DNA of 64,000 nucleotides from Actinomycetes bacterium (GTDB lineage Bacteria; Actinomycetota; Actinomycetes; Actinomycetales; Actinomycetaceae), in assembly GCA_023389315.1 (NCBI GenBank), contig JAEWEQ010000051.1, positions 1 to 64,000 on the forward strand. The letters run 5' to 3'. The translations under genes and the position numbers were made by a program. Under the pieces are notes generated by a model. The model searched no databases. It was not told the DNA's origin and saw only the letters and a program-made list of their open reading frames with translations. Shown piece after piece: positions 20,405-29,896 of this stretch; position 1 is the first letter of the stretch, and every line of letters starts with the position of its first letter.

Positions 20405-20441
20405 CCGTCCCGCTGCCGCTAACCGCATCGCAGCGGGACGG
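20405..20441 (+). terminator. Hairpin after pnp
   Basis: Perfect 12-base stem CCGTCCCGCTGC (20405-20416) with GCAGCGGGACGG (20430-20441) and a 13-base loop, 28 bases after the pnp stop. No T-run follows. Confidence 0.6.
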
Positions 20442-20444
20442 GCC

Positions 20445-20450
20445 TATAAT
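20445..20450 (+). promoter_or_regulatory. Consensus -10 element before the M16 peptidase gene
   Basis: TATAAT, a perfect -10 hexamer, 71 bases before the ATG at 20522 and directly after the pnp hairpin. No good -35 at the expected distance, so the promoter call is tentative. Confidence 0.4.
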
Positions 20451-20521
20451 GACCCAGCCCGGACCACCTGCCGCACTGTCCACCACCCACCCCCAGGGCC
20501 ACCGCCCCGAAAGATAATCCT

Positions 20522-21853
20522 ATGAGCGCACCCATCATTGACTTGCCACTGGTTGCCAGCACCCACGCGGACGCTAGCTTGACCCTGCTGGATGATGAAA
20601 CTTTGATCCGCCGCAGTATTTTGCCCGGCGGTATCCGCGTCCTCAGCCAACAGGTCCCGGCGCAACGCTCAGTGTCCCTATCCGTGTGGTGCCCCATCGG
20701 CTCCCGCCACGAAGACCCCGCCCAAGCGGGGAGTTCCCACTTCTTAGAACACCTGCTGTTCAAAGGCACCCAGTACCGTTCTGCCGCGCAAATCGCCAAC
20801 GCCTTCGACGAAGTTGGTGGCGACTCCAACGCGGGAACCACCAAGGAATACACCTACTATTGGGCGCGTATCCTGGGGGAGGACCTGCCGATGGCGGTCA
20901 CCACCTTGATGGAAATGATCACCTCTTCCGTATTGGACGGGGTGGAGTTTGACCGCGAGCGCGGCGTCATCTTAGATGAACTGGCGATGGGTGCTGACGA
21001 TCCCAGTGAAGTGGTGCATGAGGGGTTCTCCCGCGCAGTGTTTGGCGATTATCCGCTGGGTCGGCCCATTGGCGGCAGTATCGAAACCGTGCGGGCCGCC
21101 CGGCGCGAGGACGTGTGGGACTTTTACAAACGCGAATACCTACCCCACAACCTGGTGGTGGTGGCCGCCGGCGCGGTGGACCACGACCAACTGTGCGACT
21201 TCGTCCTCGCCGCTATGCGTCGCGCCGGATGGGATTTGGATAGTGAGCGCGCTCCCGCCGCTACCCCCACGCCCTCGCCGGGGGAAGAAGCCCGGATTTT
21301 TGTTTCCCGCACCGAATCGACTGCGAAAGTGGGCGAACAAGCCCACGTGATCGTCGGCGGGCGGGGCATTAGTGCGCGCGATGAGCGACGCACCACCATG
21401 TCGGTGCTGCTGGGGGTGCTGGGCGGGTCCATGTCCTCGCGCCTGTTCCAAGTCATCCGCGAACAACGCGGACTGGCCTACACCACCTACGCTTTCGACC
21501 ATTCCTACACCGACTTCGGCTGCTTCGGCATGTACGCCGGGTGCGCGCCGCGCCACGTGGAACAAGTGGAGGAACTAATGTGGGGGCAACTGCGTGACCT
21601 GGCTGAAGGTGGGGTGGAGCCTGATGAACTGCGCCGCGTGAAAGGCCAGCTGCGTGGGGGCGTGGCCCTGGGGTTGGAGGACTCCTCCGCCCGCATGGTG
21701 CGCCTGGGACTGGCCGAGATTCTCCATCAGCGTTTCACGCCGCTGGCCCGCACCATGGCCAATATTGAAGGCACCACGGCGGATGATATCGCCCAGTTGG
21801 CGCAGTATCTGCTGGCACAACCCATGGCCCGCAGCTTCGTGACCCCGCAGTAG
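20522..21853 (+). CDS. M16 family zinc peptidase (mitochondrial processing peptidase-like)
   Basis: 443-aa insulinase-like peptidase. The inverted zinc motif HFLEH (about residue 78) is intact and the third ligand is probably the Glu of VILDELAMG about 75 residues later; the C-terminal half has the second M16 domain with the RGLAYTTYAF-type motif. It follows pnp, as in many Gram-positives. No signal peptide is seen, suggesting a cytoplasmic role; substrates are unknown. The ATG at 20522 is the first in the frame. Confidence 0.9.
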   Translation: MSAPIIDLPLVASTHADASLTLLDDETLIRRSILPGGIRVLSQQVPAQRSVSLSVWCPIGSRHEDPAQAGSSHFLEHLLFKGTQYRSAAQIANAFDEVGGDSNAGTTKEYTYYWARILGEDLPMAVTTLMEMITSSVLDGVEFDRERGVILDELAMGADDPSEVVHEGFSRAVFGDYPLGRPIGGSIETVRAARREDVWDFYKREYLPHNLVVVAAGAVDHDQLCDFVLAAMRRAGWDLDSERAPAATPTPSPGEEARIFVSRTESTAKVGEQAHVIVGGRGISARDERRTTMSVLLGVLGGSMSSRLFQVIREQRGLAYTTYAFDHSYTDFGCFGMYAGCAPRHVEQVEELMWGQLRDLAEGGVEPDELRRVKGQLRGGVALGLEDSSARMVRLGLAEILHQRFTPLARTMANIEGTTADDIAQLAQYLLAQPMARSFVTPQ

Positions 21854-21959
21854 TTCGCTGGCGCGCTGGGGAGGGTGCGGGGCGGTGGCGGCGCGAAGGC
21901 GCTGTCTCACTTCGCTGCGCCACTTAGCGGTCGCGCCCGCCATCACGTAGGGTGAAACC

Positions 21960-22721
21960 ATGTTGAAAGTAGCAGTAGTAGGTGCCAAAGGGCGAATGGG
22001 GCAAACCGTTTGCCAGGCGGTTGAAAACGCCACCGACCTGGAACTGGTGGCCGCCCTGGACCAGGGTGATCAGATCAACGCGGAAACTCTAGCTGGAGCC
22101 GACGTGGCGGTGGAGTTCACCGTCCCCTCCCAAACGTGCGCGAATGTGGAGGCCATCTTGGCGGCCGGCACTCACGTGGTGGTGGGGACCACCGGGTGGG
22201 ACGAGGACGGTTTGAACCAGGTGCGCCAGCAGTGCCATACCAGTGGCAAGCACGCCATTATCGCCGCCAACTACGCCCTGTCAGCAGTGTTGGCGATGGA
22301 GTTCGCGGCGATGGCTGCGCGTTGGTTCGAGTCGGTGGAGATCATCGAAGCCCACCACCCCAACAAGGTCGACGCCCCTTCCGGTACCGCCATCGCCACA
22401 GCTGCGAAAATCGCAGCCGCCCGCGAGCAGGCGCAGTGCCCGCCCCTGCCTGATGCTACGGAAACCGACGAGGAAGGTTGCCGCGGTGGCAAATACCACC
22501 AGGTACCGATCCACGCAGTGCGACTGCGCGGCCTGACCGCCCAGGAAACTATTTTGCTAGGCAACCCGGGGGAAACCCTCACCATCTGCACCGACACCAC
22601 CGACCGGGAGGCTTTCATGCCGGGAGTGTTGCTGGCGGTACGCGAAGTGGGCGCCCGCCCGGGCCTCACCGTCGGGTTGGAGCAGGTGCTGGACCTTGAC
22701 CGGGCCGGTGGTCTGACGTGA
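21960..22721 (+). CDS. dapB: 4-hydroxy-tetrahydrodipicolinate reductase
   Basis: 253-aa NAD(P)H-dependent enzyme, second committed step of the diaminopimelate/lysine pathway. The dinucleotide motif VGAKGRMGQ opens the protein and the catalytic segment EAHHPNKVDAPSGTA is complete. The ATG at 21960 has a weak AGGGTGAAA site. The stop overlaps the start of the following acetyltransferase gene (GTGA). DapA, the preceding step, is encoded at 23542. Confidence 0.96.
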   Translation: MLKVAVVGAKGRMGQTVCQAVENATDLELVAALDQGDQINAETLAGADVAVEFTVPSQTCANVEAILAAGTHVVVGTTGWDEDGLNQVRQQCHTSGKHAIIAANYALSAVLAMEFAAMAARWFESVEIIEAHHPNKVDAPSGTAIATAAKIAAAREQAQCPPLPDATETDEEGCRGGKYHQVPIHAVRLRGLTAQETILLGNPGETLTICTDTTDREAFMPGVLLAVREVGARPGLTVGLEQVLDLDRAGGLT

Positions 22722-23383
22722 GTGACAATAGCGCTAACCAAAATGGCTCCCAGCAAAGTAATCCCGACTACGTGCGGGCCGCACAGGTGGGGGATTGTGC
22801 GAAGATAGCTGCCATCCAGGTTCCCAACATGGTGGGATCGCTGCGCCAGGGGACCGACTTGGAGATCACCGCGGAAACTTTCGCGCGCCTGACGCCAGTA
22901 GCGGTGCAAGCCCAGTGGGAAGCGACCGTGTCTCAACCCCCTGTCGCCGGTCAGCGAGTGCTGGTGGCGGTAGGGGAGGGCGAGGTCGTGGGGTTCGCTG
23001 CGATGCACCTGACGGACCAGCCGCAAGCCGCGGGGGCGAAGGCTGCGCAAGCGGATGGTTCAGACGCCGCGCAGCAGGCAGCAACTGCTCCGGTGGAAGT
23101 CGCCGCGCCCGCTAGCTGGCCCACTCCGGCGGTGGAAATCACTGCTCTAGAGGTGGCCGATGGGTACACTCAACGCGGGCACGGGTCGCGCTTGCTGGCA
23201 GCCGCCACCGACCTGGCTGGCAAAGCCGGAGCCAAACGAGTGCAAGTGTGGATCGTGGCTGGTGATCAGGCGCGGATCGGCTTCTATCAGGGCGCGGGTC
23301 TGGCACCGGCCGGAGTGCGCCGGCAACTACAGGTCGGCTCGCTACCTATCTTCGAACACCTGTGGTGGGCGCGCCTGGACTAG
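22718..23383 (+). CDS. GNAT family N-acetyltransferase
   Basis: 221-aa protein with the C-terminal acetyl-CoA site of the GNAT fold: VADGYTQRGHGSRLLAAA (motif A, R/Q-x-x-G-x-G/A) followed by the RVQVWIVAGDQARIGFYQGAGL strand-helix region. Between the first and second halves lies an Ala/Gln-rich insertion of about 40 residues (around 23020-23110). It starts at a GTG overlapping the dapB stop and is therefore coupled to dapB. The substrate cannot be predicted. Confidence 0.85.
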   Translation: MSDNSANQNGSQQSNPDYVRAAQVGDCAKIAAIQVPNMVGSLRQGTDLEITAETFARLTPVAVQAQWEATVSQPPVAGQRVLVAVGEGEVVGFAAMHLTDQPQAAGAKAAQADGSDAAQQAATAPVEVAAPASWPTPAVEITALEVADGYTQRGHGSRLLAAATDLAGKAGAKRVQVWIVAGDQARIGFYQGAGLAPAGVRRQLQVGSLPIFEHLWWARLD

Positions 23384-23541
23384 GGCGCCCCCAAATGCGC
23401 CAAACGGCTGGTGAAAGTACCGCCAGCTAGTCAGCCGACCCGGCTGACCTATGCGGCGCCGCAACCTGCGCATTTACCCCACCCTTGACCAGTCCGTGGA
23501 CTCAGCGAGCGTCCCGCCAGGGCGGCGCTAACATTTGGGAT

Positions 23542-24519
23542 ATGGAAACCATGCGCCCCACCCAACGCTCCTTAGACCCACAAACCGACACTACGACCAC
23601 CGCGAAACCAGTGGCCAGTACCTTCCAACCCGCCACTCCCGTCGGAACCGTGTGCGTCGCCCTCGTCACTCCCATGCGCGAGGACGGTCGCATCGATTAC
23701 GAAGCAGCCGGCCAACTCGCCTCCCACCTGGTGGCCCAAGGCGCCGACTCCATCTTGGTTTCTGGCACCACCGGCGAGTCACCCACGACGCACCAGGGTG
23801 AAAAAGATGACCTCACCCGCGCAGTAGTGGAAGCCGTTGGGGAGCGCGCCTACGTCATGGCAGGAGCCGGTTCGAACCACACGGACCACGCGGTACGCAT
23901 GGCCGAACACGCTCAAGAGTGCGGGGCTGACGGGCTGCTGGTGGTTTCCCCCTACTACAATCGCCCCAGCCAGCGCGGCCTGATCCTGCACGTGGAATCT
24001 ATTGCCGCCGCCACCGACTTGCCCATCACCTTGTACGACATTCCCGGGCGCACCGCAGTGGCGTTTAGTGACGACACCCTCGACCACTTGGCACAGCACC
24101 CGCAGGTGGTGGCCGTCAAAGACGCCACCGGTAAACCCGAGCAGGGACTTACCCGCATGGAACGCACCGGGTTGGCATACTACTCCGGGGACGACGGGCT
24201 CAACTACGCTTTCCTCACCGGCGGCGCCTCCGGCGTGATTTCCGTAGTGGGGCACGTAGCGGCCGCGCACTACCGCAAAATGGTGGACCTGGTGGCCGCG
24301 GGGAACTACCCGCAAGCCCGCGCCGTGCACCGCCAACTGGCTCCTCTAGTGGAGGCCATCATGGGTGGCGGACAAGGCGCAGTCATGGCCAAAGCCGCGA
24401 TGAACGAACTGGGCTTAATCCCCACCCCGACGCTGCGCGCCCCGCTGGCACCGGCCAGCGACGAAGAACTCGCGCAGTTGCGCACCGCCCTCGCAAACTA
24501 CGCGGCGCTGGGGGAATGA
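23542..24519 (+). CDS. dapA: 4-hydroxy-tetrahydrodipicolinate synthase
   Basis: 325-aa aldolase joining pyruvate and aspartate semialdehyde. Visible motifs are VSGTTGESPTT, the tyrosine loop SPYYNRPSQRGL and the Schiff-base lysine in VVAVKDATG. The first 35 residues are not conserved. A TAACAT -10-like element at 23529-23534 ends only 7 bases before the ATG at 23542 and there is no ribosome binding site, so the mRNA is probably leaderless. Functionally it acts before DapB. Confidence 0.94.
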   Translation: METMRPTQRSLDPQTDTTTTAKPVASTFQPATPVGTVCVALVTPMREDGRIDYEAAGQLASHLVAQGADSILVSGTTGESPTTHQGEKDDLTRAVVEAVGERAYVMAGAGSNHTDHAVRMAEHAQECGADGLLVVSPYYNRPSQRGLILHVESIAAATDLPITLYDIPGRTAVAFSDDTLDHLAQHPQVVAVKDATGKPEQGLTRMERTGLAYYSGDDGLNYAFLTGGASGVISVVGHVAAAHYRKMVDLVAAGNYPQARAVHRQLAPLVEAIMGGGQGAVMAKAAMNELGLIPTPTLRAPLAPASDEELAQLRTALANYAALGE

Positions 24520-24537
24520 AACGCCACGAGTAAACGC

Positions 24538-24580
24538 CCGGGCAACGGGCCCGGTAGTAGAGCGGCGGTCAGGTGCCGCC
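24538..24580 (+). terminator. Two small GC hairpins after dapA
   Basis: CCGGGC/GCCCGG at 24538-24543 and 24549-24554, then GGCGG/CCGCC at 24564-24568 and 24576-24580. They lie 20-60 bases after the dapA stop. No T-run, so termination is only plausible. Confidence 0.4.
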
Positions 24581-24733
24581 CTCGCGAACTAAGCGGCGCT
24601 GCGGGCCTAAGGTCCTCGTCTCCGCGTCCCGCGTTCCACCCGCCCCACCGGCGTGCGTGAGTTAAGCAACCGCACCGCCGTCACAGGCGAGCCACTTTAG
24701 GGTCCCTCCAGGAAAGCGTGGCACAATGAGCAC

Positions 24734-26446
24734 ATGATGCCTGTGCGTGAAGAACTACCAGAACCACCCGCCCTCGAACCCGACGTACTACGAATAACCC
24801 CGCTGGGTGGACTGGGAGAAATCGGTCGCAATATGACCGCTTTCGAAATCAACGGATCCATCCTCTTAGCGGACTGCGGCGTGCTGTTCCCCGAGGAAGA
24901 CCAACCCGGCGTGGACCTGATCTTGCCGGACTTTTCCTCCATCCTTGACCGCCTCGACGACGTGGTCGCCCTCATCCTCACCCACGGCCACGAAGACCAC
25001 ATTGGGGCAGTACCGTACCTACTGCGCCACCGCGCTGACATCCCCATCTACGGGTCCGAGCTGACCTTAGCGTTCGTCGCGCCCAAACTCGACGAACACG
25101 GCATTAAAGGCCACGACCTGCAAGTAGTGGCCGAAGGGGAGCGCCTGAACCTGGCCCCCTTCGACTGCGAATTCGTGGCCGTCACCCACTCCATCCCCGA
25201 CGCCCTGGCTGTTTTCATCCGCACCGCTGCCGGCAAAGTCCTGCTCACCGGGGACTTCAAAATGGACCAGCTGCCCCTGGACGGGCGGCTAACCGACCTG
25301 CGTTCCTTCGCCCGGTTCGGGGAAGAAGGCGTGGACCTGTTCATGGTGGACTCCACCAACGCTGAAGTACCCGGCTTCGTCACCCCCGAAAGTGAAATCG
25401 GCCCGGTCTTGGACGAAGTCTTCGAACACGCCGAAGGCCAAATCGTGGTGGCCTCCTTCGCCTCCCACGTCCATCGCGTGCAGCAAGTATTCGACGCCGC
25501 CGCCCTAACGGGGCGCAAAGTGTGCCTGATTGGGCGCTCCATGGAACGCAATATGCGCATCGCGGAAGAACTCCAATACTTGGAGATTCCCCAAGATGTG
25601 CTGGTGAACTCCAAAGAAATCGGCCAGCTCCCACCCGGCCAGCGCGTATACATGGCCACCGGCTCCCAAGGCGAACCAATGGCCGCACTGGGGCGGATCG
25701 CGCAACGCGAACACCGGTTCGTGGAAGTGGGCCCGACAGACACCGTGGTCTTCGCTTCCTCCCTCATCCCCGGCAATGAGAACTCCGTTTACCGCGTCAT
25801 TAACGCCCTCACTCGTTTGGGAGCGCAAGTGGTGCACCAAGCTAACGCCAAAGTCCACGTCTCCGGGCACGCCGCCGCCGGGGAGTTGATCTACTGTTAC
25901 AACATCATCCAACCCGAAAACGTCATGCCTATCCACGGGGAAGTGCGCCACCTGGTAGCCAACGGAAAGCTGGCGGAAAAAACCGGGGTGCCCCACCGCA
26001 ACGTGATCCTCGCCGAAGACGGGGTGGTGGTGGACCTCAAAGATGGGGAAGCCACCGTGGTGGGAGCGGTGACCTGCGACTACGTTTACGTCGATGGCCG
26101 CTCCATTGGGGAACTTTCCGACGACGAGTTAAAGGACCGCCGCGTCCTCGGGTCGGAAGGATTCATCTCCATTTACGCGGTAGTGGACCTGGAAAACGCC
26201 ATGATCCTGTCCGGCCCCACCATCAAAGCGGTGGGCATGGCGGAAGAAGACAGCGTTTTCGATTCCATTTACGAGGACGTTCGCGCCGCCCTCGAACGCG
26301 CCCTCGACCGTGAAGAGACCGACACCTACCAATGCCAGCAAGCCATGCGCCGGATATTGGGGCGCTGGGTGTCGCGCAGTTTGCGGCGCCGCCCCATGAT
26401 CGTGCCCGTGGTCGTGGAAGCGGGCGAGGGGAGCGTAGATGAGTGA
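24734..26446 (+). CDS. rnj: Ribonuclease J
   Basis: 570-aa metallo-beta-lactamase/beta-CASP nuclease with 5'-3' exonuclease and endonuclease activity in mRNA decay and rRNA maturation. The zinc motif THGHEDHIGA is at residues 83-92, preceded by PLGGLGEIGRNM; the beta-CASP part includes the GQRVYMATGSQGEP loop and HVSGHAAAGEL. CACAAT at 24722-24727 ends 6 bases before the ATG, so the transcript is probably leaderless; a second ATG follows directly. The end overlaps lysX by 8 bases. Confidence 0.96.
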   Translation: MMPVREELPEPPALEPDVLRITPLGGLGEIGRNMTAFEINGSILLADCGVLFPEEDQPGVDLILPDFSSILDRLDDVVALILTHGHEDHIGAVPYLLRHRADIPIYGSELTLAFVAPKLDEHGIKGHDLQVVAEGERLNLAPFDCEFVAVTHSIPDALAVFIRTAAGKVLLTGDFKMDQLPLDGRLTDLRSFARFGEEGVDLFMVDSTNAEVPGFVTPESEIGPVLDEVFEHAEGQIVVASFASHVHRVQQVFDAAALTGRKVCLIGRSMERNMRIAEELQYLEIPQDVLVNSKEIGQLPPGQRVYMATGSQGEPMAALGRIAQREHRFVEVGPTDTVVFASSLIPGNENSVYRVINALTRLGAQVVHQANAKVHVSGHAAAGELIYCYNIIQPENVMPIHGEVRHLVANGKLAEKTGVPHRNVILAEDGVVVDLKDGEATVVGAVTCDYVYVDGRSIGELSDDELKDRRVLGSEGFISIYAVVDLENAMILSGPTIKAVGMAEEDSVFDSIYEDVRAALERALDREETDTYQCQQAMRRILGRWVSRSLRRRPMIVPVVVEAGEGSVDE

Positions 26447-29400
26447 AACCCTAGTGGCCCCACCGGTGGTAAACACCGCGAGCAGGGATGGGAGTGAAAC
26501 GGCACTAGGGAAGAACCGGGTGCGGCGCCGCGCCCGCATGCTGCGCGCCGCCAGTTGGTTCGCCTACTTCGGGGCCCTGTGGTCCCTGGTCTTAGTGATC
26601 GCCGGTGGGCAAGTGCGCTTCCCCTTCGGAGCGGTCACCAAGCTGTACGCACTGGTGAACCTACCGGTGGGCCCCAGCTTCTTCCACGTGGTGGTAATGG
26701 CGGTGTTCGGCTACACCTTGACCGCCCGCAAACGCCTGGTGTGGTGGGCCTTCATACTGCTGCAGATGCTCAACATTTTCGCCATGGTCACCGCAGTGGT
26801 GATCAACTACGACGACCTGGACGTGTCCTACGTGGCGCTGTCGGTATTGCACGTGAGCGTGGCGGTAGTGATGATCGCCCTGGCGTGGCGGGGGCGCGAT
26901 GTCTTCATCGGCCGCCTGCTACCTGGCGCGGCCTTCGGGGCGGGCCTGATCCTCACCCTGGGGATGGGTGCGGTCGTCGCGCTGGGAATGCTGCTGCAGC
27001 GTTTCGTACACCACGGGCCACTGACGGATGAAAATACCCGTTGGGTGATTGGCTCCACCCTGGGACGGCACCTGGCGACCATCCTGTACGGGGAACCCAC
27101 CCGCGGGGGCCCCACCTGGCTGCACCTGCTACTGGGGACCCTCTCCGCGGTGGTGGTGGTAGCGGCACTGGTGTTCTTCCTACGCTCCCAACGCATGCCC
27201 GGGCGCACCATGGAAGATGACCTGTTCACCCGCCACCTGCTGTCGCGCTGGGGACAGGACTCCCTGGGGTATTTCGCCACCCGCGATGACCGCTCCATCG
27301 TGCGTTCACCCGACGGGCGGGCCGCGGTTTCCTACGGCGTGGCCGCGGGAGCTTCCATCGTTGGCGGCGACCCGCTGGGCGACCCACATTCCTGGCCGGC
27401 CGCCATCCAAGCGTGGCTGAAACTGTGCGCCACCTACGGTTGGACACCGGGGGCCATTTCAGTTTCCGAGGACGGGGCGCGGGCTTTCCGCGAAGCCGGC
27501 TTCAGCGTGCGCCTAATGGGGGACGAAGCGGTCATAAAATGCGCTGAGTTCGACCTAGCCGCCCCCCAATCGAAACAACTCGCCCAAGCGGTGCGACGCG
27601 CGCGACGCGCCAAACTCGACATCCGCATCAGTCGCCTCAGTGACGTGGACGCCCCCACCCTGGAGCGGCTGCGCACGGTGGCAGCCGAATACCGCCGCGG
27701 TGAAGAACGCGGCTTCTCCATGTCCCTGGATCGGATCCTCACCGACGAAGACGCCCAAACCCTGCTGGTGTGGGCGGTGGACGAAGCGGACGTGATCCAC
27801 GCGCTACTGACTTTCGTGCCCTGGGGACGCCACGGACTATCGTTATCCCTCATGCGGCGCCACCCGTCCTCGTTAAACGGCATCATCGAAGCGATGGTGG
27901 TGGAACTGGTGGGGCGCTGCGAAGAATGGGGAGTAGAGAAAATCTCCCTCAACTTCGCCATGTTCCGCCAAGTCTTCACCCAAGGTGAAGCGGTAGATGC
28001 GAACCTGTGGGACCGCTTGGGATACTCGCTGATGCGGTTCGCCTCCCGTTTCTGGCAACTGCACTCACTGTATGAATCCAACGCCCGATACGGGCCCGAA
28101 TGGGTGCCACGGTACCTGTGCTTCCGCGTCATACCCGAGCTTTCCTACGTGGGGGTCGGCGCTGGCGTGCTGGAAGGATTCATCCCGTGGATCCACACCC
28201 AACCTGCCTCCCAGTGGAGCCCCACCGCGGACTACCTCGAAGCGGTGCGCGGCATTGAAGCCGCCGCCCTCGCCGCTGATTTACCGCAGCGGCGCTTGAG
28301 TGACCAAGAGCAGGTGCGCCGGCAAAAAGCACAAGCCCTGCTCGCCGCTGGGCGCGACCCCTACCCGGCGGGGGAAACCCTGGGTATGACTCCCGCCCAG
28401 GCACTGGCGGTGGCACCGCAGTTGGAAGCTGGGCAAGGCAGTGACGCTGCGGTCAGTGTGGGTGGGCGCATCAGTGCGGTGCGCGACCACGGCGGCCTGG
28501 TGTTCATGGACCTCAGTGGCGGCGGCCAGCGTCTGCAAATCCTGTGCGAGCGCACCACTTTGGCACAGGCTTTCACGCAGTTACGCTGGCTCGACCGCGG
28601 TGACCTGGTGCGTTTCGATGGCACCTGGGAACGCACCCGCACCGGGGAACTCTCGGTGCGTGCAATCACTTGGACCATGGCAGCCAAAGCCCTGCGGCCC
28701 GTCCCGCTGCCGGGAGACACCCTGGACCCGGCCACCCGTTCGCGCGAGCGCGTGGGCCAACTGCTGGCCACGCCCTCGGCCATGGAGCTGCTGCGGATGC
28801 GCTCCCAAGCGGTCGCAGCCCTGCGTCGCTGCCTGCAAGCAGAGGGCTACCTGGAAGTGGAAACCCCCATGCTGCACCCGGTGAAAGGGGGAGCCAACGC
28901 GCGCCCCTTCGTCACCCACTTGAACGCCTACTCTGCGGAAGTTTTCTTACGCATCGCCCCGGAACTGTACTTAAAGCGCCTGGCGGTTGCCGGCATGGAC
29001 GCAATCTTCGAAATGGGCCGGTCCTTCCGTAACGAGGGCGTGGACGCCACCCACAACCCCGAGTTCACCTCCCTGGAAGCCTACCGGGCGGGAGCCGACT
29101 ACGCGGACATGCGACAGCTGACTGAAAAGCTCATTAAAACCATGGCGGTGGAGCTGTTCGGACAGGCACAGTGTTGGCGCCCGGCAGGTAGCGCGGGAGT
29201 GGAAGGGCAGCCGGTGGTGGCGCGCGTCGACGGGGTGGAAATGAGCTGCTTCGACCTGTCGAAACCCTGGCCGGTGGTGCGCGTGTACGATGCCATCAGC
29301 CAGGCCACCGGGGTGGAAATAACCCCCGATACGTCCGTAGAAGAACTCCTGCAGTTGGCCCGAGCCAACGCTGTGGAACTACCCCCGGTGTTGGACCACG

Positions 29401-29813
29401 CGCAACTGGTGGGCGCCCTCTACGACGACCTGGTGGAAGCCCACACCATCCACCCGACTTTCTACACCGACTTCCCCGCGGTCACCTCACCACTGACCCG
29501 CAAGCACCGTCAGGACCCGCGACTGGCGGAACGCTGGGACCTGGTGGCCTTCGGGATGGAACTGGGCACGGCCTACACCGAGTTGACTGACCCGGTGGAC
29601 CAGCGAGAACGCTTCACCCAGCAGTCCCTGGCGGCCGCCGCCGGTGACCCCGAAGCGATGAGCATCGACGAGCAGTTCCTGTCCGACCTGGAGATGGGGC
29701 TGGCGCCCACCGGCGGGCTCGGCCTGGGAGTGGACCGCCTGTGTATGCTGCTAACGGGAGTAAATATCCGCCAACTACTGGCTTTCCCGTTCGTCAAACC
29801 ACTCGCGAAGTGA
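26439..29813 (+). CDS. lysX: Bifunctional lysylphosphatidylglycerol synthetase/lysyl-tRNA synthetase LysX
   Basis: 1124-aa fusion. Residues about 30-240 form seven or so membrane helices, residues about 250-580 are an MprF-like DUF2156 transferase domain, and from about 620 there is a class II lysyl-tRNA synthetase with an OB-fold, motif 2 (FRNEGVDATHNPEFTSLEAY) and motif 3 (GLGLGVDRLCMLL). In mycobacteria LysX charges its own tRNA with lysine and transfers lysine to phosphatidylglycerol, lowering surface charge and sensitivity to cationic peptides. The ATG overlaps the rnj stop. Whether a separate LysS exists elsewhere cannot be seen here. The architecture matches the known family well. Confidence 0.94.
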   Translation: MSETLVAPPVVNTASRDGSETALGKNRVRRRARMLRAASWFAYFGALWSLVLVIAGGQVRFPFGAVTKLYALVNLPVGPSFFHVVVMAVFGYTLTARKRLVWWAFILLQMLNIFAMVTAVVINYDDLDVSYVALSVLHVSVAVVMIALAWRGRDVFIGRLLPGAAFGAGLILTLGMGAVVALGMLLQRFVHHGPLTDENTRWVIGSTLGRHLATILYGEPTRGGPTWLHLLLGTLSAVVVVAALVFFLRSQRMPGRTMEDDLFTRHLLSRWGQDSLGYFATRDDRSIVRSPDGRAAVSYGVAAGASIVGGDPLGDPHSWPAAIQAWLKLCATYGWTPGAISVSEDGARAFREAGFSVRLMGDEAVIKCAEFDLAAPQSKQLAQAVRRARRAKLDIRISRLSDVDAPTLERLRTVAAEYRRGEERGFSMSLDRILTDEDAQTLLVWAVDEADVIHALLTFVPWGRHGLSLSLMRRHPSSLNGIIEAMVVELVGRCEEWGVEKISLNFAMFRQVFTQGEAVDANLWDRLGYSLMRFASRFWQLHSLYESNARYGPEWVPRYLCFRVIPELSYVGVGAGVLEGFIPWIHTQPASQWSPTADYLEAVRGIEAAALAADLPQRRLSDQEQVRRQKAQALLAAGRDPYPAGETLGMTPAQALAVAPQLEAGQGSDAAVSVGGRISAVRDHGGLVFMDLSGGGQRLQILCERTTLAQAFTQLRWLDRGDLVRFDGTWERTRTGELSVRAITWTMAAKALRPVPLPGDTLDPATRSRERVGQLLATPSAMELLRMRSQAVAALRRCLQAEGYLEVETPMLHPVKGGANARPFVTHLNAYSAEVFLRIAPELYLKRLAVAGMDAIFEMGRSFRNEGVDATHNPEFTSLEAYRAGADYADMRQLTEKLIKTMAVELFGQAQCWRPAGSAGVEGQPVVARVDGVEMSCFDLSKPWPVVRVYDAISQATGVEITPDTSVEELLQLARANAVELPPVLDHAQLVGALYDDLVEAHTIHPTFYTDFPAVTSPLTRKHRQDPRLAERWDLVAFGMELGTAYTELTDPVDQRERFTQQSLAAAAGDPEAMSIDEQFLSDLEMGLAPTGGLGLGVDRLCMLLTGVNIRQLLAFPFVKPLAK

Positions 29814-29896
29814 GCGTCGCACCCGGTGGCGCCGCAACGTGCACCCCGTTTGGGGGACTTGGCGACCCGTCCTCGGCAATAATCAAGGAGCATAAA

